Assembly (NCBI RefSeq): GCF_002117105.1
Contig: NZ_CP019343.1
Location: forward strand, 3,596,001-3,660,000
Reading direction: 5' to 3'
DNA from: Oceanicoccus sagamiensis
GTDB lineage: Bacteria; Pseudomonadota; Gammaproteobacteria; Pseudomonadales; Dasaniaceae
Length of the DNA: 64,000 nt
The first letter of the stretch is position 1. Each line of letters begins with the position of its first letter. The notes beneath the pieces were generated by a model, which searched no databases, had not been told where the DNA came from, and worked only from the letters and a program-made list of their open reading frames with translations. Below, piece by piece: positions 20,240 through 28,578 of this stretch. Made by a program: the position numbers and the translations under genes.

Positions 20240-20784
20240 TGATGGCAGGTGGATTAAACGATTTAGAACAGCACTTACAGGGGCAGTCGGGCAAGCCGCC
20301 GTTACACCTTTGGCACCCTGAACTCAGTGGCGATATGGATATTGTGATTAAAGCCAATGGCGATTGGGTACATGAAGGTACTGCGATTAAACGTAAACCT
20401 CTGGTTAAATTATTTGCGTCAATTTTGCGCCGTGAAGAAGATGGCGAATATTACTTGCTAACGCCAGTAGAGAAGTGGCGTATTCAGGTGGAGCAAACGG
20501 CATTAACGATTGTAGATATGGATATCATTGAGCCGGGGCGGGTCGATCAAAAAATACGATTTACCAGCAATGTCGACGAGCAATATACCCTTGGAAAAAA
20601 ATACCCGTTAACCGTTTCTTCCACAGACAGTGGTCGTGAGCCTTTGCCGGTTTTGGCCTTGGATCAACAGCTAACAGCGAAATTAAATCGCGCGGTATTT
20701 TATCGGCTGGCAGATTTGGCGGTAGAAAAAGAAGGGGGTTTTTACGTGACTAGTGATGGGGTTGAATTTAAGCTGGATGCTTAA
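20239..20784 (+). CDS. DUF1285 family protein
   Basis: A 181-residue soluble protein of the DUF1285 family, recognised by HLWHPELSGDMDIVIKANGDW (in pieces) and by GTAIKRKPLVKLFASILRRE with YYLLTPVEKWRIQVE. Family structures show two small beta domains, and no function is established. It is joined to the lipoprotein gene through a TAATG overlap. The gene ends 41 bases from the convergent ETF-QO gene. Confidence 0.85.
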   Translation: MMAGGLNDLEQHLQGQSGKPPLHLWHPELSGDMDIVIKANGDWVHEGTAIKRKPLVKLFASILRREEDGEYYLLTPVEKWRIQVEQTALTIVDMDIIEPGRVDQKIRFTSNVDEQYTLGKKYPLTVSSTDSGREPLPVLALDQQLTAKLNRAVFYRLADLAVEKEGGFYVTSDGVEFKLDA

Positions 20785-20790
20785 GTCTGT

Positions 20791-20812
20791 CGCCCCCGCG
20801 AAGGCGGGGGCG
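20791..20812. repeat. GC-rich REP-like hairpin between convergent genes
   Basis: CGCCCCCGC pairs perfectly with GCGGGGGCG around a GAAG loop. It has no T-run on either side and resembles the CCCGCGAAGGCGGG core of repetitive extragenic palindromes. It could still act as a bidirectional barrier between the DUF1285 and ETF-QO genes. Confidence 0.6.
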
Positions 20813-20825
20813 CAGAAAGAATACA

Positions 20826-22466
20826 CTACATATTCGGGTAATTCGGTCCACCCAGACCTTCAGGTGTTACCCAAACAATATTCTGTGCAGGGTCTTTAAT
20901 ATCACAGGTCTTGCAGTGGACACAGTTCTGGCCATTAATCTGGAAACGCTTTTCACCACTTGCTTCTTCAACGATTTCATAAACACCGGCAGGGCAGTAG
21001 CGCTGGGCGGGCTCATCATACATTGGCAGGTTTTTCTGCAAGGGTATATCAGCATCTTTTAAGGTTAAGTGACAAGGTTGGTCTTCTTCGTGATTTGTAT
21101 TCGAAAGGAATACGGAAGACAACTTATCAAAGCTGATAACGCCATCGGGTTTGGGGTATTCAATTGTGGGCATATCAGCGGATGGCTTTAGTGTTGCATA
21201 ATCCGGTGTTTTGTCACGCAGGGTAAATGGAAGTTTACCCTGGAAAATACCTTGATCGATAAACGCCAAACCTGCACCAATAATGCCACCAAATTTATGC
21301 AGCAATGGTCCAAAGTTACGCCACTTTTGCAATTCATCATTCAGCCATGAACCATTAAACCGATTAGCGTAATCCACCAGATCAGCGCCAGCAGAAGCTC
21401 CTTCTGCTGTTAGTGCAGCATGCAGTGTGTCGCCGGCCAGCATGCCTGATTTCATTGCGGTATGGCTGCCTTTGATTCTTGCGAAGTTCAGTGTGCCAGC
21501 GTCATCACCGACTAATAAACCACCGGGGAAACTCATTTTAGGGCGAGACTGAGGGCCACCTTTGATCAGCGCTCTGGCACCATAAGAAATACGGGTGCCA
21601 CCTTCTAGATAGCTTTTGATCTTTTCATGCTGTTTCCACTGCTGAAATTCATCGAATGGGGAAACAGAAGGATTGTCATAGCTGAGTGGTACCACATAGC
21701 CAATCGCGATCTGATTACCTTCAGAGTGGTACAAGTAGCTACCAGAAGCTGTACCTTTGGAGGCGGGCCAGCCGGTCGTATGAATAACCAATCCCGCCTT
21801 ATGCTTGGATTCGTCAATTTCCCAGATTTCTTTAAAGCCGATACCGTAATGCTGTGGGTCACAGCCTTCATCGAGATTAAACTTCTCAATCAACTGTTTG
21901 CCTAAGTGGCCTCGACAGCCCTCTGAAAATACGGTGTATTTGGCGTGTAGCTCCATACCGGGCATATAAGCGTCTTTGTGGCTGCCATCAGCGGCAACCC
22001 CCATATCACCGGTGGCAATACCTTTAACACTGCCATCGTCGTTATACAGGACCTCAGCGGCGGCAAAACCGGGGTAGATCTCAACACCCATTGCCTCAGC
22101 TTGTTCTGCCAACCAGCGGCAGACATTGCCCAGGCTAACGACATAATTGCCATCGTTATGAAAGCCGGGGGCAAACAGCAGGGGAACGCCAATCGCGCTG
22201 GACTGGCTATTCATCAACATCACCTTATCTTCAGTGACGGGAACATTTAGCGGGGCACCACGCTCTTTCCAGTCTGGAAACAGCTCAGCAATAGCCTTGG
22301 GGTCCATCACGGCACCGGATAGGATATGTGCACCGACTTCTGCGCCTTTTTCTACCACACAGACTGTGATGTCTTCACTTAGCTGGCGAATACGGCAGGC
22401 AGCTGACAGGCCCGCAGGGCCAGCACCGACGATAACAACGTCGAACTCCATAGATTCACGTTCCAC
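20826..22466 (-). CDS. Electron transfer flavoprotein-ubiquinone oxidoreductase
   Basis: A 546-residue membrane-associated enzyme that passes electrons from reduced ETF to ubiquinone, linking acyl-CoA dehydrogenases to the respiratory chain. The FAD-binding start is FDVVIVGAGPAGLSAACR. The C-terminal 4Fe-4S ligands are in NCVHCKTCDIKDP. I chose GTG at 22466 because AGGA stands 7 bases before it and the resulting VERESMEFDVV start is typical of the family; the frame is open 36 codons further upstream. It is divergent from etfBA, its electron donor, across 339 bases. Confidence 0.94.
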   Translation of the reverse strand: MERESMEFDVVIVGAGPAGLSAACRIRQLSEDITVCVVEKGAEVGAHILSGAVMDPKAIAELFPDWKERGAPLNVPVTEDKVMLMNSQSSAIGVPLLFAPGFHNDGNYVVSLGNVCRWLAEQAEAMGVEIYPGFAAAEVLYNDDGSVKGIATGDMGVAADGSHKDAYMPGMELHAKYTVFSEGCRGHLGKQLIEKFNLDEGCDPQHYGIGFKEIWEIDESKHKAGLVIHTTGWPASKGTASGSYLYHSEGNQIAIGYVVPLSYDNPSVSPFDEFQQWKQHEKIKSYLEGGTRISYGARALIKGGPQSRPKMSFPGGLLVGDDAGTLNFARIKGSHTAMKSGMLAGDTLHAALTAEGASAGADLVDYANRFNGSWLNDELQKWRNFGPLLHKFGGIIGAGLAFIDQGIFQGKLPFTLRDKTPDYATLKPSADMPTIEYPKPDGVISFDKLSSVFLSNTNHEEDQPCHLTLKDADIPLQKNLPMYDEPAQRYCPAGVYEIVEEASGEKRFQINGQNCVHCKTCDIKDPAQNIVWVTPEGLGGPNYPNM

Positions 22467-22805
22467 AACAAATGTCCTCATAATCATCAATTTAGATAGC
22501 GCGGGGGGGTTATATCCGGGGCGCTCGAAGGGCGCTAAGTATATAAGTTCATTCACAAAAGTGCCAACAGCCATAGGAAGATTGACCTGCTAAACCCATA
22601 ACAGGGGTGAATATGGCCAATTCATTGGCTAAATAAGCTTTTAGAAGCCGCTGTTTGGCAGTTTATGTATGTTTGAGTGTCAGAAAAAGCTATTGACCTT
22701 CGGGGCCACAAGCGTCAACATACGCGCGTTTTTTCGGGGCTATTCGCTATTTATCGGGTTTTACCGGCGACTGGCCAAATTCATGACTTCAAAACGGAGA
22801 ATCTT
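22467..22805. other. Divergent intergenic region between ETF-QO and etfB
   Basis: This 339-base region must hold promoters for both directions. I see TTGAC...GTCAA (22693-22718) as a spaced inverted repeat, but no promoter pair good enough to call. The open frame running into etfB from 22677 is judged non-coding. Confidence 0.4.
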
Positions 22806-23555
22806 ATGAAGGTTCTTGTTCCTGTTAAGCGTGTTGCTGACGCTAACGTAAAAGTGCGTGCCAAGTCTGATGGTACTGGCGCTGATCTGAACAATGTAAA
22901 AATGGCTATCAATCCATTCTGTGAAATTGCAGTTGAAGAAGCTGTTCGCTTAAAAGAAGCGGGCACCGTTACTGAAATCATCGCGGTATCCCTGGGTGAT
23001 AAGTCCTGCCAAGAGCAGATTCGTACTTCTTTAGCTCTGGGAGCTGATCGCGGTATTCAGGTAGAAACCGATGCTGAATTACAGCCTCTGGCTATTGCCA
23101 AACTCCTCAAAGCCATTGTCGATAAAGAACAGCCAGATATGGTTATTCTGGGTAAGCAGTCCATTGATGGTGATAACAACCAGACTGGCCAAATGCTGGC
23201 TGCCTTAGCGGGCATGCCTCAGGGTACTTTTGCCTCTGAAGTAGTTGTTGCTGACGGTAAAGTGAATGTTACTCGTGAGATTGATGGTGGTTTACAGACT
23301 GTTGCTTTAAACCTGCCGGCGATTGTTACTACCGATCTTCGTTTAAACGAGCCTCGTTATGCTTCTCTGCCGAATATTATGAAGGCCAAGAAAAAGCCAT
23401 TAGATGTAATGACACCGGAAGAGTTGGGTGTTGATGTTGCTCCTCGTTTGACCACCGTTAAAGTTGAGCCACCTGCAGAACGTGCAGCGGGTATCAAGGT
23501 TGAGTCAGTCGAAGCGCTTGTCGATAAACTGAAAAATGAAGCGAAGGTGATCTAA
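22806..23555 (+). CDS. etfB: Electron transfer flavoprotein beta subunit
   Basis: A 249-residue small subunit of the FAD/AMP-containing ETF heterodimer. It starts [17 protein letters not shown] and contains the family signature region with [20 protein letters not shown] and the recognition-loop region [21 protein letters not shown] (in pieces), where dehydrogenases dock. The ATG at 22806 is preceded by ACGGAG, and an upstream in-frame extension lacks family similarity. It overlaps etfA by one base (TAATG). Confidence 0.96.
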   Translation: MKVLVPVKRVADANVKVRAKSDGTGADLNNVKMAINPFCEIAVEEAVRLKEAGTVTEIIAVSLGDKSCQEQIRTSLALGADRGIQVETDAELQPLAIAKLLKAIVDKEQPDMVILGKQSIDGDNNQTGQMLAALAGMPQGTFASEVVVADGKVNVTREIDGGLQTVALNLPAIVTTDLRLNEPRYASLPNIMKAKKKPLDVMTPEELGVDVAPRLTTVKVEPPAERAAGIKVESVEALVDKLKNEAKVI

Positions 23556-24484
23556 TGAGTATTTTAATTTTAGCTGAACACGATAATGCTTCTATCAAAA
23601 GCGCTACCTTAAATGTGGTAACAGCTGCGGCAGCCATCGGCGGTGATATCACTGTTTTGGTTGCTGGCTCTGACTGTGCTGCTGCGGGTGAAGCTGCTGC
23701 AAAAATTGCCGGTGTTAGTAAAGTACTGGTAGCTGATAATGCCGCCTATGCTAATCAGTTAGCTGAAAACGTTGCCCCGCTGGTCACTGAATTAGCCAGT
23801 GATTACGGTTATATCCTGGCGCCTGCGACCACAACGGGTAAAAACGTTGCTCCTCGCATTGCCGCTTTATTAGATGTTGCTCAAATCTCTGACATTATTG
23901 CTGTTGAGAGCGCTGATACATTTAAGCGTCCTATTTATGCAGGCAATATTATTGCAACCGTGCAATCGGCTGATGCTATTAAAGTGATTACCGTTCGTGG
24001 TACTGCTTTTGATGCGGCTGCAGCTGAAGGTGGTTCTGCTGCGGTTGAAGCCATTGCCTCTGCCCATGATGCAGGTATTTCAAGCTTTGTTGGCGAAGAG
24101 GTTGCTGTGAGTGACCGTCCTGAACTAACGGCTGCTGGCGTCATCATCTCTGGTGGTCGTGGTATGCAAAATGGTGAAAACTTCGCCATGCTGGAAAAAG
24201 TTGCCGATAAGCTCGGTGCTGCTGTAGGTGCATCACGTGCTGCGGTTGATGCGGGTTTTGTACCTAACGATATGCAAGTCGGTCAAACGGGTAAAATCGT
24301 TGCGCCAGATCTGTATATTGCTGTGGGTATCTCCGGTGCTATCCAGCATTTGGCAGGTATGAAAGACAGTAAAATCATTGTTGCCATCAACAAAGACGAA
24401 GATGCTCCTATCTTCCAGGTAGCAGACTACGGTCTGGTTGCTGATTTGTTTGATGCAGTTCCTGAGCTGGATGCAGCGCTGTAA
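23555..24484 (+). CDS. etfA: Electron transfer flavoprotein alpha subunit
   Basis: A 309-residue FAD-binding large subunit. The N-terminal part is Ala-rich, as in other bacterial EtfA. The C-terminal FAD domain begins at [15 protein letters not shown] and includes [23 protein letters not shown] and [14 protein letters not shown], both standard EtfA motifs (in pieces). With EtfB it collects electrons from acyl-CoA dehydrogenases and passes them to the ETF-QO encoded opposite. Confidence 0.96.
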   Translation: MSILILAEHDNASIKSATLNVVTAAAAIGGDITVLVAGSDCAAAGEAAAKIAGVSKVLVADNAAYANQLAENVAPLVTELASDYGYILAPATTTGKNVAPRIAALLDVAQISDIIAVESADTFKRPIYAGNIIATVQSADAIKVITVRGTAFDAAAAEGGSAAVEAIASAHDAGISSFVGEEVAVSDRPELTAAGVIISGGRGMQNGENFAMLEKVADKLGAAVGASRAAVDAGFVPNDMQVGQTGKIVAPDLYIAVGISGAIQHLAGMKDSKIIVAINKDEDAPIFQVADYGLVADLFDAVPELDAAL

Positions 24485-24498
24485 CTGGATTTTAGTAC

Positions 24499-24529
24499 AA
24501 AAAAACCCGGCATTAGCCGGGTTTTTTTA
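24499..24529. terminator. Bidirectional terminator between etfA and the antiporter
   Basis: AAAAAAACCCGGC pairs with GCCGGGTTTTTTT around ATTA. It has A and T runs on both sides and so serves both convergent genes. Confidence 0.9.
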
Positions 24530-24569
24530 TGCCTGTTAGTCAGGCTAAGCTATGAGTTGTATGGTTGGA

Positions 24570-25739
24570 TTAGTCTCGCCGTAATTTATCTGAGACAGCA
24601 ATAGGTGTCATGCAGTTAAAGATAACTATATAAGAAGAAATAACAAAGGTAATAATCGCCGTGGCCTGGATCAGGTGCGAGGCCTCTGTGCCTATCAGTG
24701 ATGCGCCGGTTGCTACATAGGCTATTAATAATGAGAACTCACTGATTTGCCCCAGGCGAAAGCCAATATCCCAGGCCAGCGGTTTTCGTTCGCTGACATT
24801 GCGTAGCAGACCGTAATAGATGACGGGTTTTAGGCCAATAATTAATAAAGCCAGAATAGCGGCGGGTAATAAAATACTACCCAGTAAACTTAAGTCAAAA
24901 CGTGCGCCCAGCGAGAAAAAGAACAATACCAAAAAGAAGTCTCTCAAGGGTTTTAGATTGACCGCAATATATTGGGAGATAGGGCTGGTTGCCAAAGAGA
25001 TTCCTGCGATAAATGCACCAATTTCCGCAGAGAGTCCAACCATATGGGCCGCTTCTGCCATCCCTAAACACCAGCCAATAGCGAGTAGGAAAATATATTC
25101 ATGGAAGCGATCAAAGGTTTGAATCAGTTTCAGTAAGATATATTTAACAAAGCCAATCGCAAAAAGGATAAACAAGGGCAGGGCGATAATGGTTTTACCC
25201 AGTAACATTAAATCAAACTCACCCAGATCACCGCTAAGCAATATCAGCAGTACAAAGATGGCGATAACATCCTGAATTAATAGTAGGCCGATCATCATCT
25301 CACCCATATGGCGGTGGTGAAGCACGGTGGTAGGTAATAATTTAATCCCAATAATGGTACTGGAAAACATCATTGCGGCACCGACAATAATGGATTCGGT
25401 ATGGGTAAAGTTAAAGCTCCAGGCAACGGAGTAACCGATAGCGGCAAAGGCAATCGAGCTGATAATGGCTACCCAGGAGGCTTTCTTCATTGTTGAAAGC
25501 AGGGCCTGGGGTTGCATATCCAGACCGAGCAAAAATAATAAGAAAATAATGCCGAAGTGGGCGATATCGGATAACAGTTTTAAATCGGTAACATAGCCCA
25601 TGCCATAAGGGCCTATAAGTGCGCCTAAAGCAATATAAGCGATGATCATAGGCTGGCGGGTATAGAGGGCAACCGAGGCAAGCACGGCGGCACCTGAGAA
25701 TATCAGGAAAAAAGCAAAGGTAATGCTGTTTGGGTCCAT
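24570..25739 (-). CDS. Cation:proton antiporter (CPA2/KefB-type, membrane domain only)
   Basis: A 389-residue integral membrane protein with about 12 segments. It has the CPA2 features YIALGALIGPYGMG near the start, LFLLGLDMQPQALL, and the ion-site region SAEIGAFIAGISL with the adjacent acidic residues. Unlike KefB/KefC it ends right after the last segment and has no TrkA-N (RCK) domain. It probably exchanges K+ or Na+ for H+; ion specificity cannot be read. It stands alone and shares the terminator with etfA. Confidence 0.88.
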   Translation of the reverse strand: MDPNSITFAFFLIFSGAAVLASVALYTRQPMIIAYIALGALIGPYGMGYVTDLKLLSDIAHFGIIFLLFLLGLDMQPQALLSTMKKASWVAIISSIAFAAIGYSVAWSFNFTHTESIIVGAAMMFSSTIIGIKLLPTTVLHHRHMGEMMIGLLLIQDVIAIFVLLILLSGDLGEFDLMLLGKTIIALPLFILFAIGFVKYILLKLIQTFDRFHEYIFLLAIGWCLGMAEAAHMVGLSAEIGAFIAGISLATSPISQYIAVNLKPLRDFFLVLFFFSLGARFDLSLLGSILLPAAILALLIIGLKPVIYYGLLRNVSERKPLAWDIGFRLGQISEFSLLIAYVATGASLIGTEASHLIQATAIITFVISSYIVIFNCMTPIAVSDKLRRD

Positions 25740-25790
25740 GATAATGATTAGCCGATTATAGTCTTTACAGGATTATTACGTTAAACCAAT

Positions 25791-25815
25791 AAAAAGGCCA
25801 CTGAATAGTGGCCCT
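25791..25815 (-). terminator. Terminator of the cysI-DUF934 unit
   Basis: GGCCACT and AGTGGCC form a perfect 7-bp stem with loop GAAT. On the minus strand it is followed by T5. It stands 53 bases after the DUF934 stop codon. Confidence 0.75.
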
Positions 25816-25833
25816 TAACGAATTATTCAAGCG

Positions 25834-25857
25834 TCATTCCCACGGAGGCGGGAATGA
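25834..25857. repeat. REP-like palindrome
   Basis: TCATTCCC pairs with GGGAATGA around ACGGAGGC. This wording (GTCATTCCC...GGCGGGAATG) is typical of repetitive extragenic palindromes in many proteobacteria. Confidence 0.6.
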
Positions 25858-25867
25858 GAGGGCTATT

Positions 25868-26350
25868 TTAACGCCTTTTAAATAATGGTTCGGGCTGGTC
25901 AATGGCCGCCTGATAAGCATCACTAAAATCAGCGAAGCTATCCAGAGCTTTATCGAGGTCAACACCGTCGAGGGCAAAGGCATTAAAGCCACAGCGATTC
26001 AGAAAGTATAGCTGGTCCCGAATAAAGCCACCAATCGCTCTTACTTCACCCTGATAGCTATGTTGCTCACGCAATTCACGGCCATAAGTAAAACCACGGC
26101 CATCCGCAAAGGCGGGGAAGTTAATGGCAACAACCTCAAAGCTGTCCAGGCTATCGGCAATAAGTTGTGGTGACTCATCGCTATTTAACCAAACGCCTAG
26201 TTGACCTCGCTGGGCCAGAGTGTCTTTTTGCTGGTTCCATAAAGCGAGTGGAATAATCACTGCACCTTCAGGAACTTCGGTCGCTTCATTATCCAAAACC
26301 TGCCAGCTATCATCGACAACAGCGCCGTCTTTAATCATTTTATTTGGCAT
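25868..26350 (-). CDS. DUF934 family protein, sulfite-reduction partner
   Basis: A 160-residue soluble protein of the DUF934 family, often encoded directly after cysI-type reductases, as here. The central block has VVAINFPAFADGRGFTYGREL, with RAIGGFIRDQLYFLNRCGFNAF after it (in pieces). I start it at ATG 26350, where AAGGAG stands about 7 bases upstream; this overlaps cysI by 11 bases. The frame is open further upstream, but only through cysI coding sequence. A role with sulfite reductase is inferred from constant gene pairing, and the mechanism is unknown. Confidence 0.88.
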   Translation of the reverse strand: MPNKMIKDGAVVDDSWQVLDNEATEVPEGAVIIPLALWNQQKDTLAQRGQLGVWLNSDESPQLIADSLDSFEVVAINFPAFADGRGFTYGRELREQHSYQGEVRAIGGFIRDQLYFLNRCGFNAFALDGVDLDKALDSFADFSDAYQAAIDQPEPLFKRR

Positions 26351-27998
26351 AGACTTTCTCCTTAAACGGATCAATGCCGACACGTCGGTAAGTGTCGAGG
26401 AAGCTTTCTTCTGCGGTGCGCAGACCCACATAAGTATCGAGAATTTTTTCGACGACATCGGGAACATCGGCAGCGGAGAAAGAAGGACCAAGGATTTTAG
26501 CTAGCGAGGCATCTTTATCCTGACTGCCACCCAGGGATATTTGGAAAAACTCCTGGCCTTTTTTATCTACTCCCAAGATACCAATATGACCGATATGGTG
26601 ATGACCGCAGGCATTCATACAGCCCGAGATATTCAGATCAATAGGGCCAAGGTCATAGAGATAATCAAGATCATCAAACTTTCGCTGGATAGCCTCAGAG
26701 ACGGGTAGCGACTTGGCGTTAGCCAAGGCGCAGAAATCACCACCGGGGCAGCAAATCATATCCGTTAGATAATTGATATTAGCCGTCGCAAAATTCTGTG
26801 CCTGTGCTTGCTCGAAGACAGCTAGCAACTGGTCTTTACGCACATGGGCCAAAATAAGGTTTTGCTGATGGCTGGCGCGTATCTCTCCAAAGGAAAACTG
26901 GTCTGCCATATCGGCAACGGCTTCCATCTGCTTATCCGTTAAATCACCGGGTGCATAGCCTGTAGCTTTAAGTGATAAGGTCACCATGGCGTAGCCGGGA
27001 GCCTGATGGGCGTCGACGTTACGTTTTAGCCAATTAGAAAATGCCGGGTTTTGCGCAGCTTGCTCTGCTAATGCAGTTTCAGCGGCGGCATCATCAATAG
27101 TGGCGTAATCCGGTGAGCGGAAAAACGACTTGGCGCGATCAAATTCGGCCTCTGTTAGCGTAGAGGGACCATCTTTGATGGCTGCCCACTCTTGCTCAAC
27201 TTTCTCACGGAAGGCATCAATGCCCATGGCGCGAACAAGAATCTTGATTCTTGCTTTGTATTTATTATCACGACGCCCCAGCTGGTTATATACCCGTAAG
27301 ATCGACTCCAAATAAGTGATCAAGTGCTGCTTCGGTAAGAAATCAACAATCTCGGTAGCAATCACCGGCGTGCGGCCCAGGCCGCCACCCACTAATACTC
27401 GGAAGCCTGTTTCACCGGCAGCGTTATGAACAACTTCAACACCAATATCGTGCATCTGCGTTGCTGCGCGATCCGCTTCTGAAGCGCAAACAGCGATTTT
27501 GAATTTACGGGGCAAAAAGGCAAACTCAGGATGGAAGGTAGACCATTCCCGGATAATCTCACAATAGGGGCGAGGGTCTTCCAGTTCATCCGCTGCGGCA
27601 CCGGCAAATTGGTCAGTGGTGGTATTACGGATACAGTTGCCACTGGTTTGGATGGCATGCATCTGCACTGAGGCCAGCTCTTCCAGAATATCGGGGACTT
27701 CTTCCAGTTTGGGCCAGTTTAGCTGTAAGTTCTGGCGGGTACTGAAATGGCCATAGCCTTTGTCATAGTGACGGCTGATATGGGCTAGCTTTCGCATCTG
27801 GGTGCTATTAAAGGTGCCGTAGGGAATGGCAATACGCAACATAGGTGCTAAACGCTGCACATAGAGGCCATTTTGCAGGCGTAAAGGCAGGAATTGCTCA
27901 TCGGTGATTTCGCCGGCCAGGTAGCGCTCTGTCTGGCCGCGATACTGTTTTACCCGTTCATCTACCAGGCGCTGGTCGTGTTCGTCGTATATATACAT
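26340..27998 (-). CDS. cysI: Sulfite/nitrite reductase hemoprotein (CysI type)
   Basis: A 552-residue siroheme and 4Fe-4S enzyme that reduces sulfite to sulfide in cysteine synthesis. The two ferredoxin-like repeats are seen at YGTFNSTQMRKLAHI and GDLTDKQMEAVADMADQF. Siroheme-loop arginines are in HFSTRQNLQLNW. The cluster and siroheme cysteines are in ICCPGGDFCALANAKS and NISGCMNACGHHHIGHIG. Length and the DUF934 partner match the Pseudomonas CysI type; a nitrite substrate cannot be ruled out by sequence alone. Confidence 0.9.
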   Translation of the reverse strand: MYIYDEHDQRLVDERVKQYRGQTERYLAGEITDEQFLPLRLQNGLYVQRLAPMLRIAIPYGTFNSTQMRKLAHISRHYDKGYGHFSTRQNLQLNWPKLEEVPDILEELASVQMHAIQTSGNCIRNTTTDQFAGAAADELEDPRPYCEIIREWSTFHPEFAFLPRKFKIAVCASEADRAATQMHDIGVEVVHNAAGETGFRVLVGGGLGRTPVIATEIVDFLPKQHLITYLESILRVYNQLGRRDNKYKARIKILVRAMGIDAFREKVEQEWAAIKDGPSTLTEAEFDRAKSFFRSPDYATIDDAAAETALAEQAAQNPAFSNWLKRNVDAHQAPGYAMVTLSLKATGYAPGDLTDKQMEAVADMADQFSFGEIRASHQQNLILAHVRKDQLLAVFEQAQAQNFATANINYLTDMICCPGGDFCALANAKSLPVSEAIQRKFDDLDYLYDLGPIDLNISGCMNACGHHHIGHIGILGVDKKGQEFFQISLGGSQDKDASLAKILGPSFSAADVPDVVEKILDTYVGLRTAEESFLDTYRRVGIDPFKEKVYAK

Positions 27999-28128
27999 TG
28001 GAACCTTGCGTGTTAGCTAAAAATGACGCGGGATTGTACTAAATTTGATGGCGTTGGGCGAGATAAGTTTTTGAAATTGCTTGGTATATTTGTTCCTGTT
28101 CCTCCGGGCCATCACAGTGTTATTCCTG

Positions 28129-28310
28129 CGCAGGCGCATGGCTGCTAGGGAGGCCTATTGTGGCGTCGGCGTTTTAAGTCAAAAAGCCTTCAAGGCTCAG
28201 CATATAGTAGGGTGGATTATAATCCACCAAACCCAGCCCGGAGCCGTCATAACCGGTGGATTATAATCCACCCTACGTTATCTGGAGTATTTTACAGCCA
28301 TGCGCCTGCG
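28129..28310. repeat. Nested inverted-repeat element (MITE/REPIN-like)
   Basis: A 182-bp block is bounded by 16-bp perfect inverted repeats (CGCAGGCGCATGGCTG at 28129-28144, its inverse at 28295-28310). Inside are two further inverted 22-bp arms, 28207-28228 and 28255-28276, each containing the perfect palindrome GGTGGATTATAATCCACC. No protein is encoded. Together with flanks it explains the 411-base gap between cysI and the small membrane gene. Confidence 0.7.
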
Positions 28311-28351
28311 GTCAGTGAGTGATCAAATTCCCTTTTGATTTAAAGAGATGC

Positions 28352-28360
28352 TGCTATAAT
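28352..28360 (+). promoter_or_regulatory. Extended -10 promoter of the small membrane gene
   Basis: TGCTATAAT is a full extended -10 element, 50 bases before the ORF start. The -35 region (TTTTGA, 16 bases upstream) is poor, which extended -10 promoters tolerate. Confidence 0.65.
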
Positions 28361-28410
28361 GCCGCCCAGAAAATATACCCACCCAACCGTATTACCTGAG
28401 GACAAGCAGT

Positions 28411-28524
28411 ATGTCAGATCAAGAAAAGTATAATGATGGCTTAAACGATGCCTTTGCCGCCACCGCAGTGATTGCCCTTGTGGTCGGTACCGTTGTATTT
28501 TGGTTGAGCGGAATGCCCGTTTAA
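28411..28524 (+). CDS. 37-residue single-span membrane peptide
   Basis: A short ORF begins MSDQEKYNDGLNDAFAATAV, has one hydrophobic segment (about residues 14-34) and ends WLSGMPV. It has a GAGGAC ribosome site about 8 bases before its ATG, a good promoter upstream and a hairpin after the stop codon, so a real gene is likely. The acidic N-terminus is probably cytoplasmic. I do not recognise the family; it stands alone between cysI and metH, both divergent from it or convergent with it. Confidence 0.65.
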   Translation: MSDQEKYNDGLNDAFAATAVIALVVGTVVFWLSGMPV

Positions 28525-28534
28525 CAAACGATTT

Positions 28535-28556
28535 AAGGCGCTCGAATGAGCGCCTT
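28535..28556. terminator. Hairpin between the small membrane gene and metH
   Basis: AAGGCGCTC pairs with GAGCGCCTT around GAAT. The T-runs are short on both sides, so termination may be partial. It could serve both converging transcripts. Confidence 0.6.
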
Positions 28557-28578
28557 GGTCAAGCCTCTCTAGCTGCGC

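Noticed and set aside
22677-22805. 43-codon upstream extension of EtfB
   Set aside because: EtfB homologues begin MKVLVPVKR, and a ribosome site stands directly before the ATG at 22806.
28081-28266. A 61-codon ORF upstream of the small membrane gene
   Set aside because: It runs through the inverted-repeat element and its codons reflect the palindromes; no ribosome site is seen.
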